Source: Oceanisphaera psychrotolerans
GTDB lineage: Bacteria; Pseudomonadota; Gammaproteobacteria; Enterobacterales; Aeromonadaceae
Assembly (NCBI RefSeq): GCF_001870485.1
Contig: NZ_MDKE01000033.1
Coordinates: 158,928 to 222,927, forward strand
Direction of reading: 5' to 3'
Length of the DNA stretch: 64,000 nt
Part shown: piece after piece, positions 8,560 to 17,432 of the stretch
Numbering within the stretch: position 1 is the stretch's first letter
Layout of the letters: every line of letters starts with the position of its first letter
The notes under the pieces: model-generated
Seen by the model: only the letters and a program-made list of their open reading frames with translations
Databases searched by the model: none
What the model was told of the DNA's origin: nothing
Position numbers and translations under genes: made by a program

Positions 8560-9248
8560 TTAAAACGGCAGCCAGGGGCTGTTGAAGAACTTGGCCAGCC
8601 AGCCGCGGGTCTGGGTGTTGGCGAAGTCGCCGGTACCGCCGTAATAGATGCGGGCGTTGGCGACCCGGGTAGACTCAATCCGGTTGTCGGAACCGATATC
8701 CTGGGGCCGGATCATGCCGCTGATGCGCACGTATTCTTCGCCGGTGTTGAGCATGATCCACTTTTCACCCTGTACCATCAGGTTGCCGTTGGCCAGCACC
8801 TGCGCCACGCTCACGGTGATACTGCCCTGCAGGCTGTTGCTCTGGTTGGTGTTGGCATCGCCGTCGAACTCGTTGCCGCTCGACATGGAGGCCTGCAACG
8901 GGTAGCCCCCGATGTTGACCGGCGAGCCACCCAGGCTGAGCGGATCGATATTGACGCTGGAGTCCTTGCTCTGCTGGGTGGTGGCGCTCTTCTGGGCTCG
9001 GGTCGACTCGGACAGGTCGACGGTAATGATGTCGCCAACCGGTGCGCCTTGATGTCGGAATAGAGGTTGTTGGCGTAGTTGTCCTTGAAGATGGCGCCGT
9101 TCGGTTCCAATTGCTGCTCGCTCAGGCTGGGGATCACCGGCGCAAAGGCCGGATCATCCGGCTTGGGGGTATGGGGGGTGCTGGTGCAGCCCGCCAGTAG
9201 TCCCACCGCCAGCACCAGCTGGCCGAAGGTCGCCATTATGCTACGCAT
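8560..9248 (-). CDS. flgH: Flagellar L-ring protein FlgH, frameshifted
   Basis: The first frame encodes a lipoprotein signal with lipobox LLAGC (C21) and the early FlgH region (NGAIFKDNYANNLYSDIKAHR), then goes out of frame near 9039-9041. The other frame continues as VGDIITVDLSESTRAQKS and on to the FlgH C-terminus (YVRISGMIRPQDI... LAKFFNSPWLPF). Adding one G in CACCGG|TTGGCG restores a 229-residue FlgH of normal size. The break is probably a sequence error, as all other ring genes are intact. ATG 9248 has AGGAA upstream; a GTG lies at 9251. Confidence 0.85.
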
Positions 9249-9273
9249 CACACTATTCCTGTTCGTTCGCCGG

Positions 9274-10062
9274 TTACAGTTGCTGATTGACGTAGGCCAT
9301 CATTTCGTCGACCGACGAGATCACCTTGGAGTTCATCTCGTACACCCGCTGAGCCTGGATCAGGTTGACCAGCTCTTCGGTGACGTTGACGTTGGAGGTT
9401 TCCAGCATGCCCTGCTTGATGGTGCCATAACCGTCGGCCCCGGCAATGCCCTGCAGTGCCGCGCCGCTGGACTGGGTTTCCAGGTAGAGGTTTTCTCCCT
9501 TGGGCTGCAGCCCGGTCGGGTTGGCAAAGTCGGTGATGATGATCTGGCCGATCACCTGGGACTCGGCCTGACCGGCCAGTTGCACCGACACCTCGCCGTT
9601 GGTGGCCACGCTGATGCTCTGGGCATTGTCGGGGACCTGCATTTCCGGCTGCAGCGGATAACCATTGCCGGGACTGACAATAACTCCCTCTTCGTTCAGC
9701 ACAAACTGACCGTTGCGGGTATAGCCGGTAGTGCCATCCGGCAGCAGCACCTCGAAGAAACCGCGGCCGTCGATCATCACGTCCAGGGCGTTGTCGGTGG
9801 TCTGCACGCTGCCCTGGGTAAAGGTTTTCTGGGTGGCGACCACCTTGCTGCCCGCCCCCAGCATCAGGCCGGAGGGCAGATTGGTGTCGGCGCTGGCACG
9901 GCCGCCAGGCTGATGGATGTTCTGGTAGAGCAGGTCTTCGAAAATGGCCCGGCCCTTCTTGAAACCGACGGTGCTGGCGTTGGCCAGGTTGTTGGAGGTG
10001 ACCGAAATATTGGTCTGCTGGGCATCGAGGCCGGTTTTGCTAATCCACAGTGCTGGGTTCAT
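9274..10062 (-). CDS. flgG: Distal rod protein FlgG
   Basis: Encodes 262 residues, the standard FlgG length. The N-terminus has ALWISKTGLDAQQTNISVTSNNLANASTVGFKKGRA, with the rod/hook motif SNNLANASTVGFK. The C-terminus ends LVNLIQAQRVYEMNSKVISSVDEMMAYVNQQL in outline, typical of FlgG. It forms the distal rod through the P and L rings. It lies 11 nt after flgF and 25 nt before flgH. Confidence 0.96.
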   Translation of the reverse strand: MNPALWISKTGLDAQQTNISVTSNNLANASTVGFKKGRAIFEDLLYQNIHQPGGRASADTNLPSGLMLGAGSKVVATQKTFTQGSVQTTDNALDVMIDGRGFFEVLLPDGTTGYTRNGQFVLNEEGVIVSPGNGYPLQPEMQVPDNAQSISVATNGEVSVQLAGQAESQVIGQIIITDFANPTGLQPKGENLYLETQSSGAALQGIAGADGYGTIKQGMLETSNVNVTEELVNLIQAQRVYEMNSKVISSVDEMMAYVNQQL

Positions 10063-10073
10063 CGCAATCTCCT

Positions 10074-10820
10074 TTAACCGATACGCAGCAGTTGCGCATG
10101 GGCTTTGTCGTTCTCTTCGGCGTGATTCATCATCTTCAACTGGGTTTCGAAACGGCGCTGCAGGTCGATCAGGTGGGTCATTTCGGCCACCGGATTGACG
10201 TTGCTGCCTTCCAGCGCACCGGCAATCAGCTGCACCTGAGCCGAGGGCGGCTCGGCCTGGCCGTCTTTACGACGAAAGAGGCCGTCCAGCCCCTTGTCGA
10301 GGTCGCCGTTATCGGGCAGCACCGTCTTGATGCGTTGCAGCTCGGCACCGCCGTTGGCCGGCTCGCCTTCCAGCCGCGCAAAGATGGTGCCGTCTTTGTT
10401 GATTTCCATTTTTTCCAGCGGCAGCGGCAGAAAAATAGGCCCACCGTTGTCGTCTAGCACGTTGAGACCGTTGCCGGTTTGCAACAGGCCCTCGGGAGAC
10501 ACCTGCAGGCTGCCGGAACGGGTGTAGGCCTCGGAGCCGTCTTTGGACTCCACCGCCAGCCAGCCGTCACCGGCCACGGCAACGTCAAGTTCCCGACCCG
10601 TGGTTTGCAGGGGGCCGGCGGCAAAACTTTGCCCCGGCCGCTCGGTCATGGCAAATACCCGGCTGGGCAGCCCCTCGCCAAAGGCCTGCATGGCCCGGGC
10701 CTGCTCCATGTCCGCCTTGAAGCCGGTGGTGTTGGCATTGGCCAGATTATTGGCGCGCAAGGCCACGCTGTTCATGTTTTCTTTGGCGCCGGACATGGCG
10801 ATATAAAGCAAATGATCCAT
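10074..10820 (-). CDS. flgF: Proximal rod protein FlgF
   Basis: Encodes 248 residues. It starts MDHLLYIAMSGAKENMNS, carries the rod motif ANNLANANTTGFKAD, and ends with the C-terminal helix EMTHLIDLQRRFETQLKMM. FlgF is a structural rod subunit. It is the first gene after a 253-nt gap containing a hairpin and a sigma-54 motif, so flgFGHIJKL probably has its own promoter, as in Vibrio. Confidence 0.95.
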   Translation of the reverse strand: MDHLLYIAMSGAKENMNSVALRANNLANANTTGFKADMEQARAMQAFGEGLPSRVFAMTERPGQSFAAGPLQTTGRELDVAVAGDGWLAVESKDGSEAYTRSGSLQVSPEGLLQTGNGLNVLDDNGGPIFLPLPLEKMEINKDGTIFARLEGEPANGGAELQRIKTVLPDNGDLDKGLDGLFRRKDGQAEPPSAQVQLIAGALEGSNVNPVAEMTHLIDLQRRFETQLKMMNHAEENDKAHAQLLRIG

Positions 10821-10914
10821 TTCAGCTCCGTCGACTGTGCTGTCGCATAAGTACTGATTGATGCTGATGGTCAGCGGTGGTACGAACGATATTGCAAAAC
10901 CAATACAAAACTAA

Positions 10915-10930
10915 TGCAAAATTAGTGCCA
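10915..10930 (-). promoter_or_regulatory. Sigma-54 promoter upstream of flgF
   Basis: The minus strand reads TGGCAC-TAATT-TTGCA, a full match to the -24/-12 core TGGCAC-N5-TTGC. It is about 95 nt upstream of the flgF start codon. An activator of the FlrC type would be expected, but I did not identify its site. Confidence 0.82.
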
Positions 10931-10985
10931 TCAAAATACCGTGAGGGGTCAGGTGGGAAGCATGAGAGGAAGCAGACAACAGATT

Positions 10986-11019
10986 AACAAACGGCGCCGA
11001 ATATTCAGCGCCGTTTGTT
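10986..11019 (-). terminator. Hairpin between flgE and flgF
   Basis: A perfect 12-bp stem, AACAAACGGCGC (10986-10997) and GCGCCGTTTGTT (11008-11019), has a 10-nt loop. It lies 54 nt after the flgE stop. The following tract is only modestly T-rich, so it may attenuate transcription or protect RNA rather than fully terminate. Confidence 0.6.
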
Positions 11020-11073
11020 GGCATGAGAGCCGGGTTTACCGGTTATCGGTGGGCGACGCTCTCACCATTTGAG

Positions 11074-12390
11074 TTAGCGGATTTGCAGCACGGTTTGCAT
11101 CAGGGTGCTGTTCACTTCCAGTGCCCGGGAATTGGCCTGGAAGTTGCGCTGGGCGGTGATCAAATCCACCAGCTCGGTGGTCAGGTTGGTGTTGGATTGC
11201 TCCAGCTTGGAGGCATCGATTTTACCCAGGGTACCGGTATTGGGCTGGCCGACCAAGGCCTCACCCGACAGCAGCGATTCGCGCCACTCGGTATCGCCGG
11301 TCTGGGTCAACCCCTGATCGTTGGGAAAACTGGCCATGGCTACGATGCCCAGCTTTTCGATGATACCGTTGCTGTAGGTCGCGGCCACGGTGCCATCGGT
11401 CCCGATATTTATATTGGTCAGCTTGCCCACGGTGGCGCCATCCTGGGTCAGCCGGCTCACTTCGAAGGAAGACGCAAACTGGGTAATGCTGTCGAAGCCG
11501 ATATCGATGATCTGTGCCGTATTGGAACCATTACCGAAATTCAGGGCATCGGTGTCGATACGAGCCGGCGTTGGGGCCGATATCTTGCCATTCACGTCAA
11601 AGGTCAGATCCAGTGTACGCCGAGTCGTCGAGGTCAGATCGGCCGGATCCGTTAACACAGGGTCACCGGTCGCTGGATCGGTAACGACCCCCAGTGCATC
11701 TTTTCCATCCACATAGGCGAACATTTTCCATTCGTTATCGGCGCCGGTCGCATCTTTGACGAAATACTGGGTCAGAGTATGGGGCTCACCCAGTGAGTCG
11801 AAAATGGTCACCGAGGTGGATGAGGTGTAGGTACTGGCAACCGTCGGATCAAAATCGGCAGGATCCAGCCCGGTCGCATTGGCCGGCAGGTTCATGCTGC
11901 CGTCAACGGTTTCGGTTTGGGTCGGAGTACCGGCCTTGGCGGGTATCTGCAACGGTTTGGTGGCATTCAGGGACAGTGAGGTCGGGGCACCGTTTTCATT
12001 GACCGCGAAGGTCTGCAGGTAACTCCCCTGGGAGTTCACCACAAAGCCATTGGAGTCCAGGCTGAAGGCGCCGGCCCGGGTAAAGGTTCGGTCTGTCGAG
12101 CCGTTCTCACTGGACATCACGAAAAAGCCATTGCCGTTGATCGCCATGTCCAGCGCATTATCGGTGGACAGCAGCGACCCCTGATGGAACTGCTGAGCCA
12201 CCGCCGCCGTCTGCACGCCGCCCCCCACCTGTGTCCTGGCATTGGAAAACAGCGAATTGGAATAAATATCGGCAAACTCGGCCCTGGACTCCTTGAAACC
12301 GACCGTATTGACGTTGGCAATGTTGTTGGCGGTGACGTCCAGATCTTTCTGGGACGCGTTGACACCACTGAGTGCGATATTGAAAGACAT
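11074..12390 (-). CDS. flgE: Flagellar hook protein FlgE
   Basis: Encodes 438 residues. The N-terminus has MSFNIALSGVNASQKDL and the motif NNIANVNTVGFKESRAEF. The C-terminus has NTNLTTELVDLITAQRNFQANSRALEV followed by the end helix MQTVLQIR. FlgE polymerises into the hook. It is separated by 9 nt from flgD, its assembly cap, and is the last gene of the flgB-to-flgE group before the hairpin. Confidence 0.95.
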   Translation of the reverse strand: MSFNIALSGVNASQKDLDVTANNIANVNTVGFKESRAEFADIYSNSLFSNARTQVGGGVQTAAVAQQFHQGSLLSTDNALDMAINGNGFFVMSSENGSTDRTFTRAGAFSLDSNGFVVNSQGSYLQTFAVNENGAPTSLSLNATKPLQIPAKAGTPTQTETVDGSMNLPANATGLDPADFDPTVASTYTSSTSVTIFDSLGEPHTLTQYFVKDATGADNEWKMFAYVDGKDALGVVTDPATGDPVLTDPADLTSTTRRTLDLTFDVNGKISAPTPARIDTDALNFGNGSNTAQIIDIGFDSITQFASSFEVSRLTQDGATVGKLTNINIGTDGTVAATYSNGIIEKLGIVAMASFPNDQGLTQTGDTEWRESLLSGEALVGQPNTGTLGKIDASKLEQSNTNLTTELVDLITAQRNFQANSRALEVNSTLMQTVLQIR

Positions 12391-12399
12391 CTTTGCTCC

Positions 12400-13095
12400 T
12401 TAATTCGTGTTACGACCACCAATCTCGAGTACCTGACTCAGCGCCACGCCCCCCAGACCAGACAGGTTGACCAGGGTCGGTGTGTCGACGCTGCTCAGGG
12501 TGACGCTGTCTACCCGGGCAAACATCAGGGCATTGATATCTTCCCGCTGGTTGTCTACCAGCGCACTGACCTTGAATTGATAGGTGCCTGTTGCCGCCGG
12601 CTCGCCATTGTCCTTGAGACCATCCCAGCTGAAGGGCACGTTGCCGCGCTTGGAGCCTTCCAAGGTGATTTCACGGATCAGCTGACCCGTGCCGTCCTCC
12701 ACCCGCACCTTGACGTTGTCCGCTCCCTCCCCGGCCACGATCACCCCATCAACCGCGTCGGACTGGTCCCAGTATGCCTCATTGCTGGGCAGCAGTACCT
12801 TCTGCCCGACCAGCGTCGAGGCCTGCAACGCCTGATTGGAGGTCATGACTTCATTCAGGCTTGCCAGCTGAGCCGACATGCTGTTGATCCCTTCGGAGGT
12901 GGAAAAAGACGTCATCTGCGACACCATTTCCGAGTTATCGGCCGGCTCGAACGGATCCTGGTATGCCAGTTGCTGGGTCAGCAGGGAAAAGAAGTCTTCC
13001 TGGGTCAGGGCGGTAGAATTACTTTCCGCCGTCTGGCTGGTACTGGTCTGACTGGCGCCGATGAGACCGTTAAAATAATCGCTATTAACCTGCAT
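12400..13095 (-). CDS. flgD: Hook assembly scaffold FlgD
   Basis: Encodes 231 residues. The N-terminal segment contains LTQEDFFSLLTQQLAYQDPFEPADNSEMVSQM in outline, the conserved FlgD export and cap region. The rest is the Tudor/Fn3-like domain (residues about 95-220, including PFSWDGLKDNGEPAATGTY). FlgD caps the growing hook and is later replaced. It lies 6 nt after flgC. Confidence 0.94.
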   Translation of the reverse strand: MQVNSDYFNGLIGASQTSTSQTAESNSTALTQEDFFSLLTQQLAYQDPFEPADNSEMVSQMTSFSTSEGINSMSAQLASLNEVMTSNQALQASTLVGQKVLLPSNEAYWDQSDAVDGVIVAGEGADNVKVRVEDGTGQLIREITLEGSKRGNVPFSWDGLKDNGEPAATGTYQFKVSALVDNQREDINALMFARVDSVTLSSVDTPTLVNLSGLGGVALSQVLEIGGRNTN

Positions 13096-13101
13096 GGCTT
13101 A

Positions 13102-13521
13102 TTACCCCTTGCCCAGCCGCAGAGTCTGCTGCAGCATCTGCTTGGCGGCGTCGGCCACCTGTACGTTGGTCTGGTAGTTGCGCGAGGCGCTGAGCATGTC
13201 GGTCATCTCTTCCACCACGTTGACATTGGGCTTGTAGATAAAGCCGTCCTGATCCGCCATGGGGTGATCGGGCCGAAATTCCTTTTGCAGCGGCGTGTCG
13301 GTTTCGACGATGCCCGTCACCTTGACGCCGACGCTTTGCTGACGGTCGGACAACGCCTGATCCAGATCGGCGGCAAACACCGCCTTGCGGGCGCGATAGG
13401 TTTCGTTGAGGCTGGAGCTGACGCTGTCGACGTTGGCCAGGTTGCTGGCGGTGGTATTGAGCCGCACCGACTGGGCGCTCATGGCACTGCCGGAAATATC
13501 AAATACCTTGAACAGGCTCAC
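13102..13521 (-). CDS. flgC: Proximal rod protein FlgC
   Basis: Encodes 139 residues. It contains the rod signature [17 protein letters not shown] near the N-terminus, [13 protein letters not shown], and a C-terminal helix ending [10 protein letters not shown]. It overlaps the end of flgB by 4 nt (ATGA-type), so the two are translationally coupled. Confidence 0.95.
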   Translation of the reverse strand: MSLFKVFDISGSAMSAQSVRLNTTASNLANVDSVSSSLNETYRARKAVFAADLDQALSDRQQSVGVKVTGIVETDTPLQKEFRPDHPMADQDGFIYKPNVNVVEEMTDMLSASRNYQTNVQVADAAKQMLQQTLRLGKG

Positions 13522-13919
13522 ATTGATTCTCCTTTGATTGCCTTCAGCAGGCCGTTGATCTTGCCGTTGAGAAATTCCAGCGAGGCCTGATACTGCAGGG
13601 CGTTTTCCATGTAACTGTTGCGCTCGGTCTGCACGTCCACGGTGTTACCGTCACCGGTATCCGGTTGGCTGGGGACGCGAAACTGCACCACCCCCGGCGA
13701 CGGCAGCTCTACGGCAAAGTGTTGCTGGTTGGTACGGCTCAGGGAAGCATGCTGGTTATTCTGTGCCTGGCTCAACGCCGACTGAAAGTCCATGTCGCGG
13801 GCTTTATAACCGGGGGTGTCGGCATTGGCCAGATTACCGGCCAGCAGCTCGGCCCGCTCGGAGCGGGCCACCAGGGCGTGTTGATGAATACCGAAGGCTT
13901 TGTCGAATGAAATCGTCAC
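13518..13919 (-). CDS. flgB: Proximal rod protein FlgB
   Basis: Encodes 133 residues. It carries [23 protein letters not shown], the FlgB form of the rod motif, and a C-terminal helix with [17 protein letters not shown]. It is the first gene of the flgBCDE group. The start is GTG or ATG-equivalent at 13919 with GGAGG upstream, and a sigma-54 motif lies about 75 nt further upstream. Confidence 0.95.
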   Translation of the reverse strand: MTISFDKAFGIHQHALVARSERAELLAGNLANADTPGYKARDMDFQSALSQAQNNQHASLSRTNQQHFAVELPSPGVVQFRVPSQPDTGDGNTVDVQTERNSYMENALQYQASLEFLNGKINGLLKAIKGESM

Positions 13920-13991
13920 CGCGCTCCTCCTGCTTTATGTTGACGCCATCTCATGGCAGACATTGCGGCCACTATTTTATGCGAAAATAAA

Positions 13992-14007
13992 AGCAAGTAT
14001 TGTGCCA
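13992..14007 (-). promoter_or_regulatory. Sigma-54 promoter upstream of flgB
   Basis: The minus strand reads TGGCAC-AATAC-TTGCT, a full match to the -24/-12 core with correct spacing. It sits between the cheR stop codon and flgB. The flgBCDE genes are sigma-54 dependent in Vibrio-type polar flagellar hierarchies. Confidence 0.83.
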
Positions 14008-14011
14008 GACG

Positions 14012-14833
14012 TTATTTCAAGCGGTAGATAATGCCCGGGTTGCAGCGGATCATCTCGAACTTGTCGGACAAACCGGTGAGGGACTCAGAGGCCCCCAGCA
14101 ACAGGTAACCGCCTGGATTCAGGGCCGCGGCAAACTGCTTCAGGATCCTGGATTTATTCTCGGGCGAGAAGTAAATCAACACATTGCGGCAGAAGATCAG
14201 ATCGAACTTGCCCAGCAGGCTGTAGCTGTCCAGCAGGTTGAAGGCACGAAAACTGACCATGTTCCTGATCCGGGGCTGCAATTGCATCTTGCCGTCTGCC
14301 AGCGGGGTAAAAAACTGCTTCCGCCGTTCGGGAGACAGGCCCCGCGCCAGCGACAGGCTGTCGTAAATGCCGCTTTTACACTGTTCCAGCATGCCGGTGG
14401 AAATGTCGGTGGCAACAATTTGCAGCCCCGGCAAACTCCCCGGCCGCCGGGCCTGATATTCCTGGGCCGTGATGGCGATGGAGTAGGGCTCCTGGCCGGA
14501 AGAACTGGCGGCGGACCAGATTTTCAGGCTCTTGCCCGGCTTCGCCAGCTCCGGAAATAGTTTGTCTGCCAGCAGGGTAAAAGGATAACCATCGCGAAAC
14601 CACAGGGTTTCGTTGGTGGTCATGGCGTCGATCACCGCGGTTTTAAGCTCGCGCTCCCGCACCGACATGGCCCTGTCGATCAGCTCACCGAGCGACGCTA
14701 TCTGAAAGCGGGCCAGCAGCGGAGACAACCGACTTTTAACCAGATACTGCTTGCCGTCACTCAGTACTATGCCGGTACTGGTTTCAAGAAACTGGCAAAA
14801 TATCCGGTACTGCTCATCGGTAAAATTCTTCAT
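14012..14833 (-). CDS. cheR: Chemotaxis protein methyltransferase CheR
   Basis: Encodes 273 residues. The N-terminal helical domain is followed by the receptor-methyltransferase segment MTTNETLWFRD (71-81). The SAM-binding motif is IWSAASSSGQEPYSIA (105-120), with Ser where many homologues have Cys, and FCRNVLIYF occurs near 215. CheR methylates chemoreceptor glutamates in the cytoplasm. It sits 18 nt after cheV and before flgB, the usual order in Vibrio-like genomes. Its stop codon nearly abuts the sigma-54 motif of flgB. Confidence 0.95.
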   Translation of the reverse strand: MKNFTDEQYRIFCQFLETSTGIVLSDGKQYLVKSRLSPLLARFQIASLGELIDRAMSVRERELKTAVIDAMTTNETLWFRDGYPFTLLADKLFPELAKPGKSLKIWSAASSSGQEPYSIAITAQEYQARRPGSLPGLQIVATDISTGMLEQCKSGIYDSLSLARGLSPERRKQFFTPLADGKMQLQPRIRNMVSFRAFNLLDSYSLLGKFDLIFCRNVLIYFSPENKSRILKQFAAALNPGGYLLLGASESLTGLSDKFEMIRCNPGIIYRLK

Positions 14834-14851
14834 GCGTATTCTTTACACCCT

Positions 14852-15766
14852 TTAAAGTGCACTTTTCACCGCCGATGCCAACTCGTCCGGGTTGAATTTG
14901 GCGATGAAGTTATTTGCCCCGACCTTTTCCACCAGCGCCTTGTTGAACACGCCGCTCAATGAGGTGTGCAGGATCACATGCAGATCTTTAAGGCCGGAGT
15001 CGTTGCGAATTTCCGCCGTCAATGTATAGCCGTCCATCTCCGGCATTTCCACATCGGAAATCACCATCGACAGCTGCTGTTCGATGGGGCCGGCGGCGGC
15101 CATCTCCCGGAGTTTGTTCAGCGCCAGCTTGCCGTTTTCTGCCACGATGCATTCCAGGCCCAGGGTTTCCATCGCCTTCTGGATCTGACGGCGAGCCACG
15201 GAGGAGTCATCGGCAATCAGTATCGGTTTCTGGGTCTGCGACTTCAAATGAGCAACCTGCTCGACGATGTCTGCGTTCACCCTGGTACTGACCGGTGAAA
15301 TTTCATCGAGAATCTTTTCCACATCCAAGATCTCCACCAATTCGCCGTCAATCTCGGTTACCGCCGTCATGTAGTTGAAACGACCCGCGCCGCGGGGTGG
15401 TGGCAGTATCGATTCCCAGTTGACGTTGATGATGCGCTCTACCGAATTCACCAGAAAGCCCTGCACCGAACGATTGTATTCGGAAATAATGGCGAAGCTG
15501 TTCTCGGTCTGCGCGATGGGGCGACCGCCCATGGCCTTGCTGAGGTCGATAATGGAGATGGTTTGTCCACGGATATTCGCTACCCCGGTAATCATCGCGT
15601 TACGTTGCGGCAACGCCGTCAGTCTGGGACACTGCAACACTTCCTTGACCTTGAACACGTTAATGCCAAATCTTTGACGCCCGTTCAGCTTGAACAACAG
15701 CAGCTCCAGCCGGTTCTGACCGACGAGTTGCGTCCTTTGGTTTACCGAGTCGAGTATCCCCGCCAT
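14852..15766 (-). CDS. cheV: Chemotaxis coupling/response regulator CheV
   Basis: Encodes 304 residues: a CheW-like coupling domain (about 15-160) and a receiver domain (about 180-304). The receiver has the acidic pair D186/D187, phospho-acceptor D238 (ISDVEMPEMDGY), T268 and K290. CheV links receptors to CheA and is thought to aid adaptation through phosphorylation. It starts divergently from flgA, whose start codon is 126 nt away. Confidence 0.95.
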   Translation of the reverse strand: MAGILDSVNQRTQLVGQNRLELLLFKLNGRQRFGINVFKVKEVLQCPRLTALPQRNAMITGVANIRGQTISIIDLSKAMGGRPIAQTENSFAIISEYNRSVQGFLVNSVERIINVNWESILPPPRGAGRFNYMTAVTEIDGELVEILDVEKILDEISPVSTRVNADIVEQVAHLKSQTQKPILIADDSSVARRQIQKAMETLGLECIVAENGKLALNKLREMAAAGPIEQQLSMVISDVEMPEMDGYTLTAEIRNDSGLKDLHVILHTSLSGVFNKALVEKVGANNFIAKFNPDELASAVKSAL

Positions 15767-15871
15767 TACCGTTTCTCCATTAATATCATGGCATGCTTTA
15801 TGCTTTCATTTATTCGGCGCTAGCTTAGCACCCGCCAGAGGAAGGCGCCAACTGCGGCCAGCTTACGTGCT

Positions 15872-15898
15872 TTATCGGCCATGAGGTAGTAATGCTTA
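15872..15898 (-). promoter_or_regulatory. Possible sigma-28 promoter for cheV-cheR
   Basis: The minus strand has TAAGCATT-N11-GCCGATAA: a perfect -10, correct spacing and a weak -35 (5 of 8). It overlaps the first codons of the divergent flgA and would give a leader of about 100 nt for cheV. Confidence 0.45.
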
Positions 15899-16629
15899 AG
15901 ATAATTTCCCCACACATTTCATCCGGGTTAGGCCGACATTCGCTGGCCAGCGCCGGCTATTTGCTCTGGCTGCTGGTCGCGACGCTGCTGCCGACTCTGG
16001 CGCTGGGCGCGGTGCATGACGACATCCGCCGCTATGCCGAGGACCATGTGCGGGATCTGGTTGCCCTGCAGCCAGGTGACCGCCTGGAGGTGAATGCCGT
16101 CAGCATCGATACCCGACTGCAGCTGACCGAATGCCTGGGCAAACTGACCGCCGATATTCGTGGTGACGGCGAGGTGCGGCGTAATACCCATGTTTACCTG
16201 CAGTGCCACGAACAGCCCGGCTGGGAGCTGTTTGTGCCGGTGCGGATAAAAGTGCTGAAACCGGTGGTGACCGCCGCCGATCCCGTCGCGCGCAATACCC
16301 TGTTGCAGGCCCGGCACCTGACGGTAGATTATCAGGACGAGGTGTTGCTGCGCGGTGATGTGTTCAGCGACCCGGGTGAGCTGATCGGTACCCGCAACAA
16401 GCGGGATCTGCGCCCGGGCCAGCCCATTCGCAGCAGCCAGTTGTGCGTGGTGTGCAAGGGAGACAAGGTGGCCATTGTGGCGCAATCGGGCGGCCTGATG
16501 CTCAAGACCGAAGGGCTGGCTCAGGAAGACGGCGCCTTCAACGACAGCATTCGGGTGCGTAATATCAACTCCGGGCGTGAAATTACCGCACGGGTGACGG
16601 CCGCCGGTCAGGTGCAGGTCAGGCTGTAA
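15892..16629 (+). CDS. flgA: P-ring assembly chaperone FlgA
   Basis: Encodes 245 residues with a long signal peptide (hydrophobic LLWLLVATLLPTLALGA, about 25-40). The C-terminal half is the SAF/FlgA domain (about 120-245), with ARHLTVDYQDEVLLRGDVF and DLRPGQPIRSSQLC. It is exported and helps FlgI polymerise. It is followed at once by the sigma-28 promoter of flgM, so flgA and flgMN can be expressed at different times. Confidence 0.93.
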   Translation: MLKIISPHISSGLGRHSLASAGYLLWLLVATLLPTLALGAVHDDIRRYAEDHVRDLVALQPGDRLEVNAVSIDTRLQLTECLGKLTADIRGDGEVRRNTHVYLQCHEQPGWELFVPVRIKVLKPVVTAADPVARNTLLQARHLTVDYQDEVLLRGDVFSDPGELIGTRNKRDLRPGQPIRSSQLCVVCKGDKVAIVAQSGGLMLKTEGLAQEDGAFNDSIRVRNINSGREITARVTAAGQVQVRL

Positions 16630-16636
16630 ATTCTGC

Positions 16637-16663
16637 TAAAGTTATGGCCAGCAAGGCCGATAC
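16637..16663 (+). promoter_or_regulatory. Sigma-28 promoter for flgM-flgN
   Basis: TAAAGTTA-N11-GCCGATAC matches the sigma-28 consensus at 14 of 16 positions with exact spacing. It starts 7 nt after the flgA stop codon and lies 38 nt before the flgM start codon. This would let FliA drive its own anti-sigma factor, as known in other bacteria. Confidence 0.88.
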
Positions 16664-16700
16664 TCCCTTTACGCAGCAGCAACATCAGGATTTGAGCATC

Positions 16701-17017
16701 ATGGCGATCGATAAACTCCCCCCCGGTCTCGGCAACAGCTCGCCGTTGACCGGCAGCAACAAATACAAGTCACCGGCCAGTACCGATGCCACTGCCGGCA
16801 GCCATTCGACGCCGGTCGGTCAGGATGCGGTGATCCTGACCCCTCAGCCAGGCGCCTCAGCCAGGTGCAGCAGTCGCTCGCCACCGCCCCTGCGCCGGAC
16901 AACAGTGCACGGCTGGACGCGCTCAAGCAAGCCATCAACGACGGCAGCTATCGGGTGGACAGCGAGCGACTGGCGGCCAGTATCTCCCGCTTTGAACAGG
17001 ATTTAGAGAGTATCTGA
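16701..17017 (+). CDS. flgM: Anti-sigma-28 factor FlgM, frameshifted
   Basis: The first 48 or so codons (MAIDKLPPGLGNSS... DAVILTPQ) match a FlgM N-terminus, then the frame is lost near 16847. In the shifted frame the sequence continues RRLSQVQQSLATAPAPDNSARLDALKQ, then INDGSYRVDSERLAASI and FEQDLESI, the sigma-28-binding C-terminal helices. Adding one G at CCTCAG|CCAGG restores a 105-residue FlgM. The start at 16701 was chosen because upstream codons overlap the promoter. flgN begins 2 nt after the restored stop. A sequence error is likely; a true mutation would derepress FliA. Confidence 0.85.
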
Positions 17018-17018
17018 C

Positions 17019-17432
17019 ATGTCCCTTGATGTGCTGCTGAACCATCAAAAATCACAACTCGAGCTGCTGCTGGATATTACCGGCCAGGAGCTCGACCTGA
17101 TTGTCAGACGCCAGGCGCTGGAACTGCCCCCGCTGACCGAGCGCAAACAGACGCTGTTGCGCGAGATCCAGGCTACCGATGCCGAGCTGGCCGGCCATCC
17201 CGAACGGGAACGGCTGAAGGGCGATTACCGCGAACAGGTTGCGGCGCTACGCCACCTGTTGCAGCAATGCCAGGAGCAGAATCAGGTGACCGAACAACTG
17301 CTGGAACAATCTCTCAACGGCATTCGCCAGCTGAGCAATATTCTGAGCCGGCTGCACGAGCGCCAGAGCATGACCTACGACCAGAAGGGCCACACCAGAG
17401 GCATCAACAAAGGCGTGGGCTTCAAGGTCTGA
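17019..17432 (+). CDS. flgN: Flagellar export chaperone FlgN
   Basis: Encodes 137 residues, almost wholly helical and rich in Q, E and L, with a FlgN-like layout (N-terminal coiled coil, then ILSRLHERQSMTYDQKG). FlgN binds FlgK and FlgL before export. It follows flgM by one nucleotide. Its 3' end overlaps that of the convergent flgP by 11 nt. Confidence 0.88.
   Translation: MSLDVLLNHQKSQLELLLDITGQELDLIVRRQALELPPLTERKQTLLREIQATDAELAGHPERERLKGDYREQVAALRHLLQQCQEQNQVTEQLLEQSLNGIRQLSNILSRLHERQSMTYDQKGHTRGINKGVGFKV

Noticed and set aside
12935..12942. GCCGATAA on the minus strand inside flgD
   Set aside because: No -35 element at the required spacing.
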